64,000 nucleotides of DNA from Chloroflexota bacterium. GTDB lineage: Bacteria; Chloroflexota; Anaerolineae; Aggregatilineales; Phototrophicaceae. Location: the NCBI GenBank assembly GCA_026707665.1, contig JAPOWK010000159.1, forward strand, positions 1 through 64,000, in the 5' to 3' direction. Shown piece after piece: positions 25,698 through 34,301 of this stretch. Made by a program: the position numbers and the translations under genes. Under the pieces are notes generated by a model, which did no database searches, had not been told where the DNA came from, and worked only from the letters and a program-made list of their open reading frames with translations. The first letter of the stretch is position 1; each line of letters begins with the position of its first letter.

Positions 25698-26897
25698 CTA
25701 GACGGCTGCCGCGGGGGGAATCAAATCAAGATTCCTGCCGACTTTTTCAAAAGCAACTAAGGCGCGATCAAGGTGTTCTCGGCGATGCGTGGCGATATAG
25801 CTGGTGCGCAGCAATGCCTGGTTTGGCGGTGTGGCTGGCGGCACAACCGGATTGGTGTAGACGCCCTCTTCAATCAGCGCAGCCCAGGTTAAACCGGTGC
25901 GAAACTGCTCCCCGATCTTGACCGGGATGATCGGAGTCTGGCTGTTGAAGGTGTCGTAACCCAGCCGCTTGAGACCCTTACGCATATATTCGGCGTTTTT
26001 CCAGACTTGCTGCACATGCGTCGGTTCCGTCTGGATAATTTCCAGGGCGGCCAGAACGGCGGCGAGATTGGGCGCTGGCAAGGCCGCCGAGAATATAAGC
26101 GAGCGCGCGTGATGCTGCACATAATGAATGACATCAGCTGAGCCGGCAATGAAACCGCCGATGGAGGCGAAGCTCTTGCTGAAGGTGCCCATAATCAGAT
26201 CGACCTGATCGGTCAGGCCGAAATGGGCTGATGTGCCGCGACCGCCACCAGCGACGCCGATGCCATGGGCATCATCCACCAGGATCCGAGCCCGATACCG
26301 CTTGCAGATTTCGACGATCTGCGGCAATGGGGCGAAATCGCCACCCATGCTGTACACGCCGTCAACGATGACAAGCTTGCCGGCATCTTCAGGAACGCGG
26401 CTCAAGACGCGCTCAAGATCCTCCATGTCATTATGTTTGAAGCGTTTCATCGTACCGCGCGACATTTGCACGCCATCGACCAGGCAAGCATGCGCGTCTT
26501 TGTCCAGGATAGCGACGTCATTCTTGCCCAGCAGGGCCGAAACGGTGCCCAGATTCGTTTGATAGCCGGTCGAAAACACCAACGCCGCTTCTTTGCCGAC
26601 AAAGTCTGCCAATCGTCGGTCGGCTTCCAGATGCAGCTCCAGCGTTCCATTCAGAAAGCGCGAACCGGTCACGCTAGTGCCATAACGCCGGGTCGCCTCA
26701 ATCGCCGCGTCCCGCACGCGCGCGTCTGTTGTGAGACCCAGGTAATTGTTCGACCCCAGCATCACAACATTTTTGTCTTCGAAAGTGGCGGTGGTGCCCT
26801 CGGAATCGCTCAAGGCGCGGAAGAAAGGATAAATGCCCATCTCCATCGCTTCTTTCGCGACAGTAAATTCCGAAAGCTTGTCGAATAAGTCTGCCAC
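25698..26897 (-). CDS. Alpha-oxoamine synthase, serine palmitoyltransferase-like
   Basis: This 399-residue PLP enzyme of the 8-amino-7-oxononanoate synthase / glycine C-acetyltransferase / serine palmitoyltransferase family joins an amino acid to an acyl-CoA with loss of CO2. It shows GSNNYLGL, GSRFLNGTLELH, the DDAHGIGV Asp-His pair and the PLP Lys in GTFSKSFASIGGF. The N-terminus (KEAMEMGIYPFFRAL) and ARSLIFSAALP resemble bacterial serine palmitoyltransferases more than BioF. The start is GTG 26897 behind AGGAGAG. No acyl carrier or other sphingolipid or biotin gene is adjacent, so the substrates remain uncertain. Confidence 0.72.
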   Translation of the reverse strand: MADLFDKLSEFTVAKEAMEMGIYPFFRALSDSEGTTATFEDKNVVMLGSNNYLGLTTDARVRDAAIEATRRYGTSVTGSRFLNGTLELHLEADRRLADFVGKEAALVFSTGYQTNLGTVSALLGKNDVAILDKDAHACLVDGVQMSRGTMKRFKHNDMEDLERVLSRVPEDAGKLVIVDGVYSMGGDFAPLPQIVEICKRYRARILVDDAHGIGVAGGGRGTSAHFGLTDQVDLIMGTFSKSFASIGGFIAGSADVIHYVQHHARSLIFSAALPAPNLAAVLAALEIIQTEPTHVQQVWKNAEYMRKGLKRLGYDTFNSQTPIIPVKIGEQFRTGLTWAALIEEGVYTNPVVPPATPPNQALLRTSYIATHRREHLDRALVAFEKVGRNLDLIPPAAAV

Positions 26898-27156
26898 AAT
26901 ACTCTCCTGAGCAGCCCTCGGCGACGAGGACGATTATGTCTCAACGGTTATCTCGGGAGCGCTAACTTTCGACAATGCACGCCACCAATATAAACCGTCG
27001 CTCCCTGTCGCAGACTGTGGTGGCATGCGCCGTACCGTGCAGAGTCTAACAGCAGGCAGTAGCTTTCACAATGACCATTTGGGCGAACCGCAAGGCGTTC
27101 GTGAAAAACCTCACTTGCGCGGCAAGAGTGCGCGCGTGTACAATACAGTGGTTGCG

Positions 27157-27162
27157 TATAAT
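27157..27162 (+). promoter_or_regulatory. -10 hexamer before the small membrane protein gene
   Basis: A perfect TATAAT lies 18 bases before the ATG at 27180; no convincing -35 was found, so this is a weak call. The rest of 26898-27156 shows no gene I can support. Confidence 0.35.
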
Positions 27163-27179
27163 GACTTTCGGAGCTAGAT

Positions 27180-27428
27180 ATGTCCAGCTTGACGATCCGC
27201 AGAATCATTGTCTGGGCTGTATCGATGGTCTTGGGACTATTGGTCGGTTACGGCATCATCACTGTCGGCTTCGATATGTTGCCGCTCTTCAGCGCTGTGC
27301 AAACGCCCCAAGGCGTATCGATTGAAGAGTACGGTGTCCTGTATTACCTGTTCACCTCGATTCCGATTGGGCTGGTCTTTGTGATTTGGCTCGACGCCTT
27401 CATGGATACGCGGATCTTGCCTGATTAG
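27180..27428 (+). CDS. Small two-helix membrane protein, unknown
   Basis: This 82-residue protein has two hydrophobic segments (about residues 10-30 and 54-70) joined by a polar stretch SAVQTPQGVSIEEYG. GGAG lies 6 bases before the ATG, and a terminator follows. I do not recognise the family. It stands alone between the PLP enzyme and the mevalonate genes. Confidence 0.6.
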   Translation: MSSLTIRRIIVWAVSMVLGLLVGYGIITVGFDMLPLFSAVQTPQGVSIEEYGVLYYLFTSIPIGLVFVIWLDAFMDTRILPD

Positions 27429-27455
27429 GCCAATCCCTCAATTTACCGATAGTGG

Positions 27456-27485
27456 ATCCACCGGTTGGTGGATTCTTTCATTTTG
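27456..27485 (+). terminator. Terminator after the small membrane protein gene
   Basis: ATCCACC (27456-27462) pairs with GGTGGAT (27467-27473) around GGTT and is followed by TCTTTCATTTT. Confidence 0.7.
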
Positions 27486-27583
27486 GTATAAAGCCGCGCC
27501 TGCATCCATGATTGGCGAGCAAATGAGAGATGTGAATCATTCGCTGATAGATATTGCAAGCTGAGCGCTGTTAGATTGAGATT

Positions 27584-28876
27584 ATGGAGAAGTCACCGAG
27601 TTCGGCGATACCTGGATTCTACAGCAAGACTCTAGCTGAGCGGCAAGCGATCGCGCGCGAGTGGGCTGGTCTCGAAGAAGGCGAGTTAGAGTCATTAAAC
27701 GACTCTGGTTTGTCGTTGGGACAGGCCGATCTCATGATCGAAAATGTCATAGGTCGATACAGCTTGCCCCTTGCCCTCGCTACCAACTTCAGAATCAACG
27801 ATCGCGACTACCTCGTGCCCATGGTCGTGGAGGAGGCATCGATTGTAGCGGCCTGCAGTTTTGCGGCGAAGCTGTTTCGCCACGGTGGGGGCTTCAGCGC
27901 CAGCGCTGACGAACCGATCATGATCGGCCAAATTCAATTGCTGGACTTGGCCGATATGGAGGCCGCGATTGGATCGATTACGGCGCGCAAAGCGGCGATA
28001 CTCGCGCGCGCAAATGAAGGCGCCGGCAGCATTGTCGCGCGCGGCGGTGGCGCGCTTGACCTGGAGGTCCGTCCACTGCGCAATACGGACCTTGACGATA
28101 TGCTCATATTGCATCTGCACTGCGATGTTCGCGATGCGATGGGAGCCAACTTGGTCAATTCCGCCGTTGAGCGTATCGCGCCGCTGGTTGAGCGTATCAG
28201 CGGTGGACGTGTTAATTTGCGGATTCTAAGCAACTTAAGTGACCGGCGTTTGGTAAGGGCGAGCGGGATGATTCCGCGCGAGGCGCTGAAAATGGCCGAC
28301 GCGTCCGGGACGGAGGTGGTCCAATGGATCTGCGAGGCGGCCACTTTCGCCGAGGCCGATCCGTACCGTGCAGCCACACACAACAAAGGTATCATGAATG
28401 GAATTGATGCGCTGATGCTCGCGACCGGCAACGATTGGCGCGCGGTCGAGGCGGGCGCGCATGCCTATGCCTCACGGAACGGGCGTTATCAGAGCCTGAC
28501 CACTTGGTCAGAAGACGGACTTGGCAACCTGCTCGGCGAGATCGAGCTGCCCTTGGCGGCCGGAATCGTAGGCGGGGCGACGCGGATTCATCGTGGCGCG
28601 CAGACGAACCTGAAGCTGTTGGGGGTAAAGTCAGCGCAAGAGCTGGCGCTGGTCGCTGCGGCTGTCGGATTGGCGCAGAACCTTGCCGCGATCCGTGCGT
28701 TGGCTACCGATGGCATTCAGAAGGGCCACATGCGGATGCACGCTCGTCAATTGGCGCTGGCGGCCGGCGCTGCCGAAGAGAACGCGCGCGCTGTCGCGGC
28801 GCAAATGGTCGACGAAGGCAATATCGGCTTGGCGCGAGCTCAAGATATCGTGTGCGCACAAAGGGAAAGGTCGTGA
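27584..28876 (+). CDS. mvaA: Hydroxymethylglutaryl-CoA reductase, class II
   Basis: The enzyme reduces HMG-CoA to mevalonate. Its 430 residues match class II (bacterial) reductases: [16 protein letters not shown], the catalytic Glu in [18 protein letters not shown] in the cofactor domain, the catalytic Lys in THNKGIMNG and the late catalytic His in KGHMRMHA. It is the first gene of an upper-mevalonate unit: its stop lies 11 bases before HMG-CoA synthase, which is followed after 5 bases by the thiolase-like gene. Confidence 0.95.
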   Translation: MEKSPSSAIPGFYSKTLAERQAIAREWAGLEEGELESLNDSGLSLGQADLMIENVIGRYSLPLALATNFRINDRDYLVPMVVEEASIVAACSFAAKLFRHGGGFSASADEPIMIGQIQLLDLADMEAAIGSITARKAAILARANEGAGSIVARGGGALDLEVRPLRNTDLDDMLILHLHCDVRDAMGANLVNSAVERIAPLVERISGGRVNLRILSNLSDRRLVRASGMIPREALKMADASGTEVVQWICEAATFAEADPYRAATHNKGIMNGIDALMLATGNDWRAVEAGAHAYASRNGRYQSLTTWSEDGLGNLLGEIELPLAAGIVGGATRIHRGAQTNLKLLGVKSAQELALVAAAVGLAQNLAAIRALATDGIQKGHMRMHARQLALAAGAAEENARAVAAQMVDEGNIGLARAQDIVCAQRERS

Positions 28877-28887
28877 CAGGAGATCCA

Positions 28888-29940
28888 ATGCGGTTGATGA
28901 AATCAGATCGTGGCGTGGGCATTGTCGGCTATGGCGCTTACATTCCGCGATATCGGCTGCCGGGGTCGGAGATCGCCCGCATTTGGACGGGGGGTCTCGC
29001 TCCGTCGCCGGTTCAGGAAAAGGCTGTCGCCGGGATCGACGAAGACGTCGTCACGATGTCAATCGAAGCGGCGCGGAATGCGCTCGTCTGCGCAGCGATC
29101 GACCCGCGGCGAATCGGCGCCGTGTGGGTAGGCAGCGAAAGTCATCCTTATGCCGTAAAACCGACAAGCACGATTGTCGCCGAAAGCATTGGCGCGTCGT
29201 CGGATATTCTGGCGGCTGATTGGGAATTCGCCTGCAAAGCCGGTACGGAAGCGGTGCAGGCGGCGCTCGGTCTCATCGGCAGCGGAATGACGCAATACGT
29301 CTTGAGCATTGGCATGGACACGGCTCAGGGTCGCCCGGGCGATGCGCTTGAGTACACAGCGGGCTCGGGCGGGGCTGCTTTCATCCTGGGACCAGCAAAG
29401 GAAAGCTGCGCCGTTTATCAAGGTAGCTATAGCTACGTCACAGATACACCCGACTTCTGGCGGCGAGCGGGCGAGGTTTATCCGAGTCATGGCGACCGCT
29501 TCACCGGCGAGCCGGCTTATTTTGCCCACACGATTAGCGCCGCTTCGACCTTGATGGACATGATGCATACGAAGGCGGTGGATTATGACTTCGCCGTTTT
29601 CCATCAACCCAACGTGAAGTTCCCGGCGCGGGCCGCCAAGACGCTGGGATTCACACCGGATCAATTTGCCGCTGGCTTGCTCGCGAACGAAATCGGCAAT
29701 GTTTATTCGGGTTCGTGCATGATTGGCTTGACGGCCATACTCGATATTGCCAAGCCGGGCGATCGCATACTAATGGTCAGTTATGGCAGTGGCGCCGGTT
29801 CCGATGCTTTTGACTTGCGCGTGACCGAGCGCATCACGAAAGTTCCGCCCGCCCGAAGGACCACGGCGGACTACATTCAACGGCGCCGGGAAATCGATTA
29901 CGGAACTTATGTGCGCTTCCGCGACAAACTCAAGGAATAA
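28888..29940 (+). CDS. Hydroxymethylglutaryl-CoA synthase, archaeal type
   Basis: This 350-residue enzyme condenses acetoacetyl-CoA with acetyl-CoA. It is of the archaeal/FabH-like HMG-CoA synthase type, with [11 protein letters not shown] at the start, the nucleophilic Cys in [11 protein letters not shown], the [13 protein letters not shown] segment and the catalytic His in [12 protein letters not shown] 28888 has ACAGGAGAT upstream; longer readings of this frame overlap the reductase without a better start. In archaea this enzyme forms a complex with a thiolase and a DUF35 protein that passes acetoacetyl-CoA between active sites; both partner genes follow here. Confidence 0.93.
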   Translation: MRLMKSDRGVGIVGYGAYIPRYRLPGSEIARIWTGGLAPSPVQEKAVAGIDEDVVTMSIEAARNALVCAAIDPRRIGAVWVGSESHPYAVKPTSTIVAESIGASSDILAADWEFACKAGTEAVQAALGLIGSGMTQYVLSIGMDTAQGRPGDALEYTAGSGGAAFILGPAKESCAVYQGSYSYVTDTPDFWRRAGEVYPSHGDRFTGEPAYFAHTISAASTLMDMMHTKAVDYDFAVFHQPNVKFPARAAKTLGFTPDQFAAGLLANEIGNVYSGSCMIGLTAILDIAKPGDRILMVSYGSGAGSDAFDLRVTERITKVPPARRTTADYIQRRREIDYGTYVRFRDKLKE

Positions 29941-29945
29941 GTGAA

Positions 29946-31109
29946 ATGGGTGTATCCATCGTTGGCGTCGGCATGGTCCCGGTGCGCGAGCACTGGTCGA
30001 AAGGGTTGGCGGAATTGGCGGCGGAAGCGGGGGCATTGGCGCTGCGCGATGCTGACATCGGAAAAGTAGACGCGCTCTACATCGGCAATGCCTACGGCGC
30101 TACATTCAACCAGCAGACACAGCTCGGCAGTTTGCTCGCGGCGGCGCTCGGCTTGCCAGGCGTGGAAGCATACACAAGCGAAGCAGGCGATGCATCTGGC
30201 GGCGTCGCCTTGCGTACCGGATATCTGGCGGCCGCCTCGGGCGCAGCACAATCCGTGCTGGTTCTTGGCGTTGAAAAGGCGACCGATATCGTCGGTCCAG
30301 CGCGATGGTCTGCACGAAATGTCAGTCTGGACGCGGAAATTGAATCGATCAACGGCGCCACCTTGACAGCGATGGCTGGCTTGCTAATGCGCCGCTATAT
30401 GTACGAATTTGGCCTGGAGCTGTCGCAATTCGAGGGCTTTAGCATCAATGCGCATCGAAACGGCTCGCAGAACGAATTCGCCATGTATCGCAACCGACTT
30501 CGGTCTGGCGCCTTCATCAAAGCGCCTATGATCGCCGATCCCGTCAGTCTCTTCGACAGCGCCCCGGACGGCGATGGGGCGGCCGCGGTCGTTCTCGTTA
30601 ACTCCGAGCTGGCGGCGGATTTGGTTCCGAGACCGATATCCATTCGTGGCAGCGCGGTAGCGACAGAAAGCCTAATGCTGCAAGATCGCGCGGATCCACT
30701 TGCGCTGGCGGCGGTCGCGAAGTCGACGGCTCAATGTCTGGATCAGGCGGGGCTCACGCCCGCTGAGCTTGACGCGCTCGAGTTGCACGACGCTTTCACA
30801 ATCCTGACCGCGCTTTCGTTGGAAGCGATTGGTGTTAGTGACCGTGGACGAGGCTGGGAATGGGCGCGGGCTGAGGGCGCGGGGATCGCGCCAAATGGAG
30901 AATTGCCCTTGAGCACATTTGGTGGGCTGAAGAGCCGCGGCAATCCGGGGGGCGCCACCGGAATCTATCAGGCGGTAGAGGCTGTACGCCAGCTGAATGG
31001 GCAGGCCGGCGAGAATCAAGTGCCCGACGCGCGCCACATCCTGATTCAGAGCATCGGCGGCCTGGGGGCGACAGTCGCCACGCACATCTTGAGCGTGCCG
31101 CCGGTCTGA
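29946..31109 (+). CDS. Thiolase-like protein with substituted active site
   Basis: At 387 residues and with an archaeal-type acetyl-CoA acetyltransferase layout, this is the expected partner of HMG-CoA synthase. Where active thiolases have the nucleophile in EAACASGG, this protein has EAGDASGG (Asp for Cys; codon GAT in the segment at 30181-30200). Where they have GGLKxxGHPxGATG, it has GGLKSRGNPGGATG (Asn for His). The ELHDAF motif keeps its His. By family knowledge these changes should abolish thiolysis or condensation, so it may be a structural subunit or have changed chemistry. It lies 5 bases after the synthase gene. Confidence 0.8.
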   Translation: MGVSIVGVGMVPVREHWSKGLAELAAEAGALALRDADIGKVDALYIGNAYGATFNQQTQLGSLLAAALGLPGVEAYTSEAGDASGGVALRTGYLAAASGAAQSVLVLGVEKATDIVGPARWSARNVSLDAEIESINGATLTAMAGLLMRRYMYEFGLELSQFEGFSINAHRNGSQNEFAMYRNRLRSGAFIKAPMIADPVSLFDSAPDGDGAAAVVLVNSELAADLVPRPISIRGSAVATESLMLQDRADPLALAAVAKSTAQCLDQAGLTPAELDALELHDAFTILTALSLEAIGVSDRGRGWEWARAEGAGIAPNGELPLSTFGGLKSRGNPGGATGIYQAVEAVRQLNGQAGENQVPDARHILIQSIGGLGATVATHILSVPPV

Positions 31110-31216
31110 CCTGATAGGCTCTGAAAGTGTCAAATGCTATCAAGATAGATTCTGATAGGCGCCGGAACTTAGACTCAAAGTGGCAAGGAGTGCGAAACGG
31201 GGTGAGGAGCGGATCC

Positions 31217-31374
31217 ATGCACGTAGCGAAACACTGGCGCAACCAGAAGCGGCGATATCGGCTCATCAGGAAGTTGGCGCGAAATGGAAACGAGGGCAGC
31301 CCTACCGAGCCGAAACGATCAGGCAGCAGATCCCGCGGTCATCAACCTGAAGTCATGCGGGTCAAAATCTTGTC
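31217..31374 (+). pseudogene. Out-of-frame N-terminal part of the DUF35 gene
   Basis: ATG 31217 has a strong ribosome site (GAGGAG, 31204-31209) and begins with VAKHWRNQKRRYRLI, the N-terminal helical signature of DUF35 proteins that normally precedes a zinc ribbon. This frame then departs from the family and stops at 31378. Ribbon-like remnants occur in the third frame (KSCGSKSCHDFG near 31344-31379) and in the frame of the downstream OB fold (FPTGVDRAYDCGG). At least two one-base shifts would be needed to join them. Either the gene is decaying or the assembly has errors here. Confidence 0.6.
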
Positions 31375-31683
31375 ATGACTTCGGGCGGAGCAGAATTTCC
31401 GACGGGTGTCGATCGTGCGTATGATTGCGGCGGCGGCGCGCGCGGAACCGTATTCAGCTACACACTTGTCCAGGAACCAGCCGCTGAATTCGAGTCGCAG
31501 GCGCCCTTTTACCTGGCATTGGTGGAGTTGGAAGCTGGAGAATTGATTACAGCCCAACTTACGGATGTCGACGGCGCGGTGGAGATTGGCGATGCCGTTG
31601 AAATGGTTACGCGAAAGTTGACCACGGATGGTCAACGCGGCATGATCGTGTATGGCTATAAGTTCCGCCCGGCGATGAAATAA
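31375..31683 (+). CDS. DUF35 OB-fold protein (HMG-CoA synthase/thiolase partner)
   Basis: The intact frame gives 102 residues that match the OB fold of DUF35: GTVFSYTLV, APFYLALVELEAGELITAQLTD, VEIGDAVEMVTRKL and IVYGYKFRP. In archaea such proteins bridge thiolase and HMG-CoA synthase. The usual N-terminal zinc ribbon is not in this frame, and the ATG at 31375 lacks a good ribosome site; the natural start is probably 31217, separated by apparent frameshifts. The gene follows the thiolase-like gene and ends just before a bidirectional terminator. Confidence 0.75.
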   Translation: MTSGGAEFPTGVDRAYDCGGGARGTVFSYTLVQEPAAEFESQAPFYLALVELEAGELITAQLTDVDGAVEIGDAVEMVTRKLTTDGQRGMIVYGYKFRPAMK

Positions 31684-31703
31684 ACCGACGAGCGAGCAAA
31701 TCG

Positions 31704-31731
31704 AAAAGAGCCACCCGACAGTGGCTCTTTT
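31704..31731. terminator. Bidirectional terminator
   Basis: AAAAGAGCCAC (31704-31714) and GTGGCTCTTTT (31721-31731) form a perfect 11-bp stem with A and T runs at the ends, between the convergent mevalonate unit and the ABC ATPase gene. Confidence 0.9.
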
Positions 31732-31758
31732 GCGTTTTGGATCGAGAAGGCAAGCACA

Positions 31759-32886
31759 CTACATCGCCTGCTTGGCTTTTGCCTCGTAACTCAGCGACAT
31801 CTCGGTATTGGTATCGAAGAGATGCATATTGTCCAGATTGAAGGTGATATCCATCGCTTCGCCGACGGTCGCATCGGTTCGAGGGTCGGTACGGGCGATG
31901 AAATTCTTCCCTTGATTTTCCAGATAGATGATCACCTCATTACCCATCTGCTCGACAACTTCGACATTGCAAACCATGTTCGCCGGGATGATGCCCTGCG
32001 GCAGGTAGTTGCTGTCGTCGATGTCTTCCGGCCGAATGCCGCATACCACTTCCATCCCCACATGAGTGCGGAAAGTGTCCGCTTTGCTGGCGGGCACTGG
32101 CAAGGTAAACGCGCCAACGTCCACAACCAAGCCATCGCCGTCTTCCTTGAGCGTCGCGTCAAAGAAGTTCATTGACGGGCTGCCGATGAAGCCGGCGACA
32201 AAGATGTTGTGCGGGTTGTGATACAAATTAAATGGCGAGTCGATCTGCTGCAACTTGCCTTCGTTCAGCACGCAAATGCGAGTCCCCATTGTCATCGCCT
32301 CGACCTGGTCGTGGGTGACATAGATGAAGGTCGTCTCCAGGCGCTGATGCAGGCGGCTGATGAAGGAGCGCGCTTCCACGCGGAGTTTCGCGTCCAGGTT
32401 CGAGAGCGGCTCGTCCATCAGGAAGACGGCCGGCTCGCGCACGATGGCGCGCCCGACGGCGACGCGTTGACGCTGACCACCGGAAAGCTGACGCGGTCGA
32501 CGATCGAGCAAATGACCGATGCCCAATTCATTCGCCGCCTCGTTGACGCGTTCGTCGATGATCTTCTTTGGCGTCTTGCGCAGCTTGAGGCCGAAAGCCA
32601 TGTTGTCATAGACGGTCATGTGAGGATACAAAGCGTAACTTTGGAACACCATGGCGACATCGCGGTCTTTCGGCGCGACATTATTGACAACGCGATCTCC
32701 AATGAGGATCTCGCCCTCGGTAATCTCTTCCAAACCAGCGAGCATACGCAAGCTGGTCGACTTGCCACAGCCGGAAGGACCAACGAAAACCAGGAACTCT
32801 TTGTCTTGAACTTCGATGGTCAGATCGGTAACGACGCGCTGATCACCGAAATCCTTTGAAACATGATTGAAAGTGACACCAGCCAC
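31759..32886 (-). CDS. ABC transporter ATP-binding protein, MalK/UgpC/MsmX type
   Basis: The cytoplasmic ATPase of sugar-type importers, 375 residues from GTG 32886, which has GGAGG 6 bases upstream and yields the family-typical start AGVTFNHVSKDFGD. Walker A GPSGCGKST, Q-loop VFQSYALYPH, signature LSGGQRQRVA, Walker B AVFLMDEPLSNLD and the C-terminal regulatory OB domain (VCGIRPEDI) are all present. No permease or binding-protein genes are adjacent, so it may serve several carbohydrate transporters, as MsmX does. Confidence 0.93.
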   Translation of the reverse strand: MAGVTFNHVSKDFGDQRVVTDLTIEVQDKEFLVFVGPSGCGKSTSLRMLAGLEEITEGEILIGDRVVNNVAPKDRDVAMVFQSYALYPHMTVYDNMAFGLKLRKTPKKIIDERVNEAANELGIGHLLDRRPRQLSGGQRQRVAVGRAIVREPAVFLMDEPLSNLDAKLRVEARSFISRLHQRLETTFIYVTHDQVEAMTMGTRICVLNEGKLQQIDSPFNLYHNPHNIFVAGFIGSPSMNFFDATLKEDGDGLVVDVGAFTLPVPASKADTFRTHVGMEVVCGIRPEDIDDSNYLPQGIIPANMVCNVEVVEQMGNEVIIYLENQGKNFIARTDPRTDATVGEAMDITFNLDNMHLFDTNTEMSLSYEAKAKQAM

Positions 32887-32941
32887 AGGAACCTCCATTC
32901 GAATAAGCAGTTGGACGGCAATACTGGTAAAACTGCACAAA

Positions 32942-33006
32942 TATCTTACTTGACAGCAAGATAAATTTATAGTGGCAATTATAGCGCGCTTTTTTGAATT
33001 TGCAAA
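32942..33006 (-). promoter_or_regulatory. Promoter and dyads upstream of the ABC ATPase gene
   Basis: On the minus strand TTTGCA (33006-33001) lies 17 bases before a perfect TATAAT (32983-32978). Downstream of it lie overlapping inverted repeats, TATCTT/AAGATA (32942-32947 and 32958-32963) and CTTG/CAAG (32949-32952 and 32957-32960), possible operator half-sites for a sugar regulator. Confidence 0.5.
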
Positions 33007-33062
33007 ATATTCCTTCAAGTGATATAGATTCGGTCTGTCACGACTCTTCGACTGGAGCGAGC

Positions 33063-34286
33063 ATGCCCGATAATCCAAATGCGGAAATCGTCGCCATCGG
33101 CACAGAAATCTTGCTGGGGGAAATCACCGATACCAATTCTGTTTATCTGGCGCGACAACTTCGCGACATCGGCGTCAACGTCTTTTTCATGACGACGGTC
33201 GGGGACAATTTGGCTCGTATCGCCGATGCGATTGCGGCTGCTTTGGATCGCGCGGAGATCGTCATCACGACCGGTGGCTTGGGTCCCACGGTTGACGACA
33301 TGACGAGACAAGCTGTTGCGGACGTCGCTGGCAAACCGTTGATATTTCACGAATCTCTGTACCAGGAAATTGAAGAGCGATTTCGCGGCTTTGGCGTCAC
33401 GATGACGGCGAACAACCGGCAGCAAGCCTATCTTCCGCAGGGCGCGACCTTGATCGAGAACCCGGTTGGCACCGCGCCGGCCTTTCTGGTGGAATCGGAA
33501 CGGGGCCTCGTTTTTAGTCTGCCGGGCGTGCCGCGCGAAATGAAATACTTGGTGACCGAGTCCGTCATACCGTATTTGCTGCGGACCTACGAGTTGGGCG
33601 TCATCGTGGCTCGTACGCTGCGGACAGCGGGTATCGGCGAGAGCTCGCTGGACGACAAAATCGGCAGAGACATTTTGAATGAGCGAAATCCAAGTGTGGG
33701 ATTGGCTGCACATCATGGCGCTGTTGATGTGCGTATTACTGCCAAAGCCGACAGCCGCGCAAACGCGATATCGCTTCTGGACGGAATGCAGGCACGCCTG
33801 GAGGAACGAATCGGCGACGATGTATTCGGCGTGGATGACGCCACCCTGGAAGACGTGGTTTGGCAGCATCTGAAGACGCGCAACTTGCAAGTGCAGGTCG
33901 TCGAAGCGGGATTGACGGGCGTGATCAGCAAGGCCTGGAACGAGGAATCGGATGCGCTGCGGACGAAACACTATGACGACCCGAGTCAGGTCTTTCAGCG
34001 ATTTGCCATCAGCCCGGCGGATCTTTCATTGACCGATATCGCCAGCGATGTAGCCAAGCGCATTCGAATACAGGAAGGCGTCGACGCCTGCATCGTCGTG
34101 CTCAGCTATCCAGAGCTTGATGAAAACGCAGATGTGGAGCAGGGCAGCGCGATCGCGATTTCAACCGCTGCGGAAACCCGCTTCCGCGGTTATGGATTCG
34201 GCACGCGCTCCACCCTGGCGCGGGAGTGGATATCGCGCTGGGGACTGGCTAGCTTGTGGCGGATGCTGCAAAACGAGCACGCCTGA
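33063..34286 (+). CDS. CinA-like protein with degenerate C-terminal domain
   Basis: The 407-residue protein begins with an MoaB/MogA-like molybdopterin-binding domain (residues 1-170: AIGTEILLGEITDTN, TTGGLGPTVDD, NRQQAYLPQGA, FSLPGVPREM), as in CinA. The C-terminal domain aligns with the NMN deamidase (PncC) domain, but its active-site AESCTGG reads VEAGLTG, so the catalytic Ser is gone. ATG 33063 has GGAG 5 bases upstream. It may keep the ADP-ribose pyrophosphatase-like function of the N-domain only. It converges with lepA. Confidence 0.8.
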   Translation: MPDNPNAEIVAIGTEILLGEITDTNSVYLARQLRDIGVNVFFMTTVGDNLARIADAIAAALDRAEIVITTGGLGPTVDDMTRQAVADVAGKPLIFHESLYQEIEERFRGFGVTMTANNRQQAYLPQGATLIENPVGTAPAFLVESERGLVFSLPGVPREMKYLVTESVIPYLLRTYELGVIVARTLRTAGIGESSLDDKIGRDILNERNPSVGLAAHHGAVDVRITAKADSRANAISLLDGMQARLEERIGDDVFGVDDATLEDVVWQHLKTRNLQVQVVEAGLTGVISKAWNEESDALRTKHYDDPSQVFQRFAISPADLSLTDIASDVAKRIRIQEGVDACIVVLSYPELDENADVEQGSAIAISTAAETRFRGYGFGTRSTLAREWISRWGLASLWRMLQNEHA

Positions 34287-34301
34287 GGCGAATGCTGACC
34301 G

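Noticed and set aside
28435..28887. Longer N-terminus for HMG-CoA synthase overlapping the reductase gene
   Set aside because: The extension is Arg/Cys-rich and unlike the family; ATG 28888 has a good ribosome site and gives the normal length.
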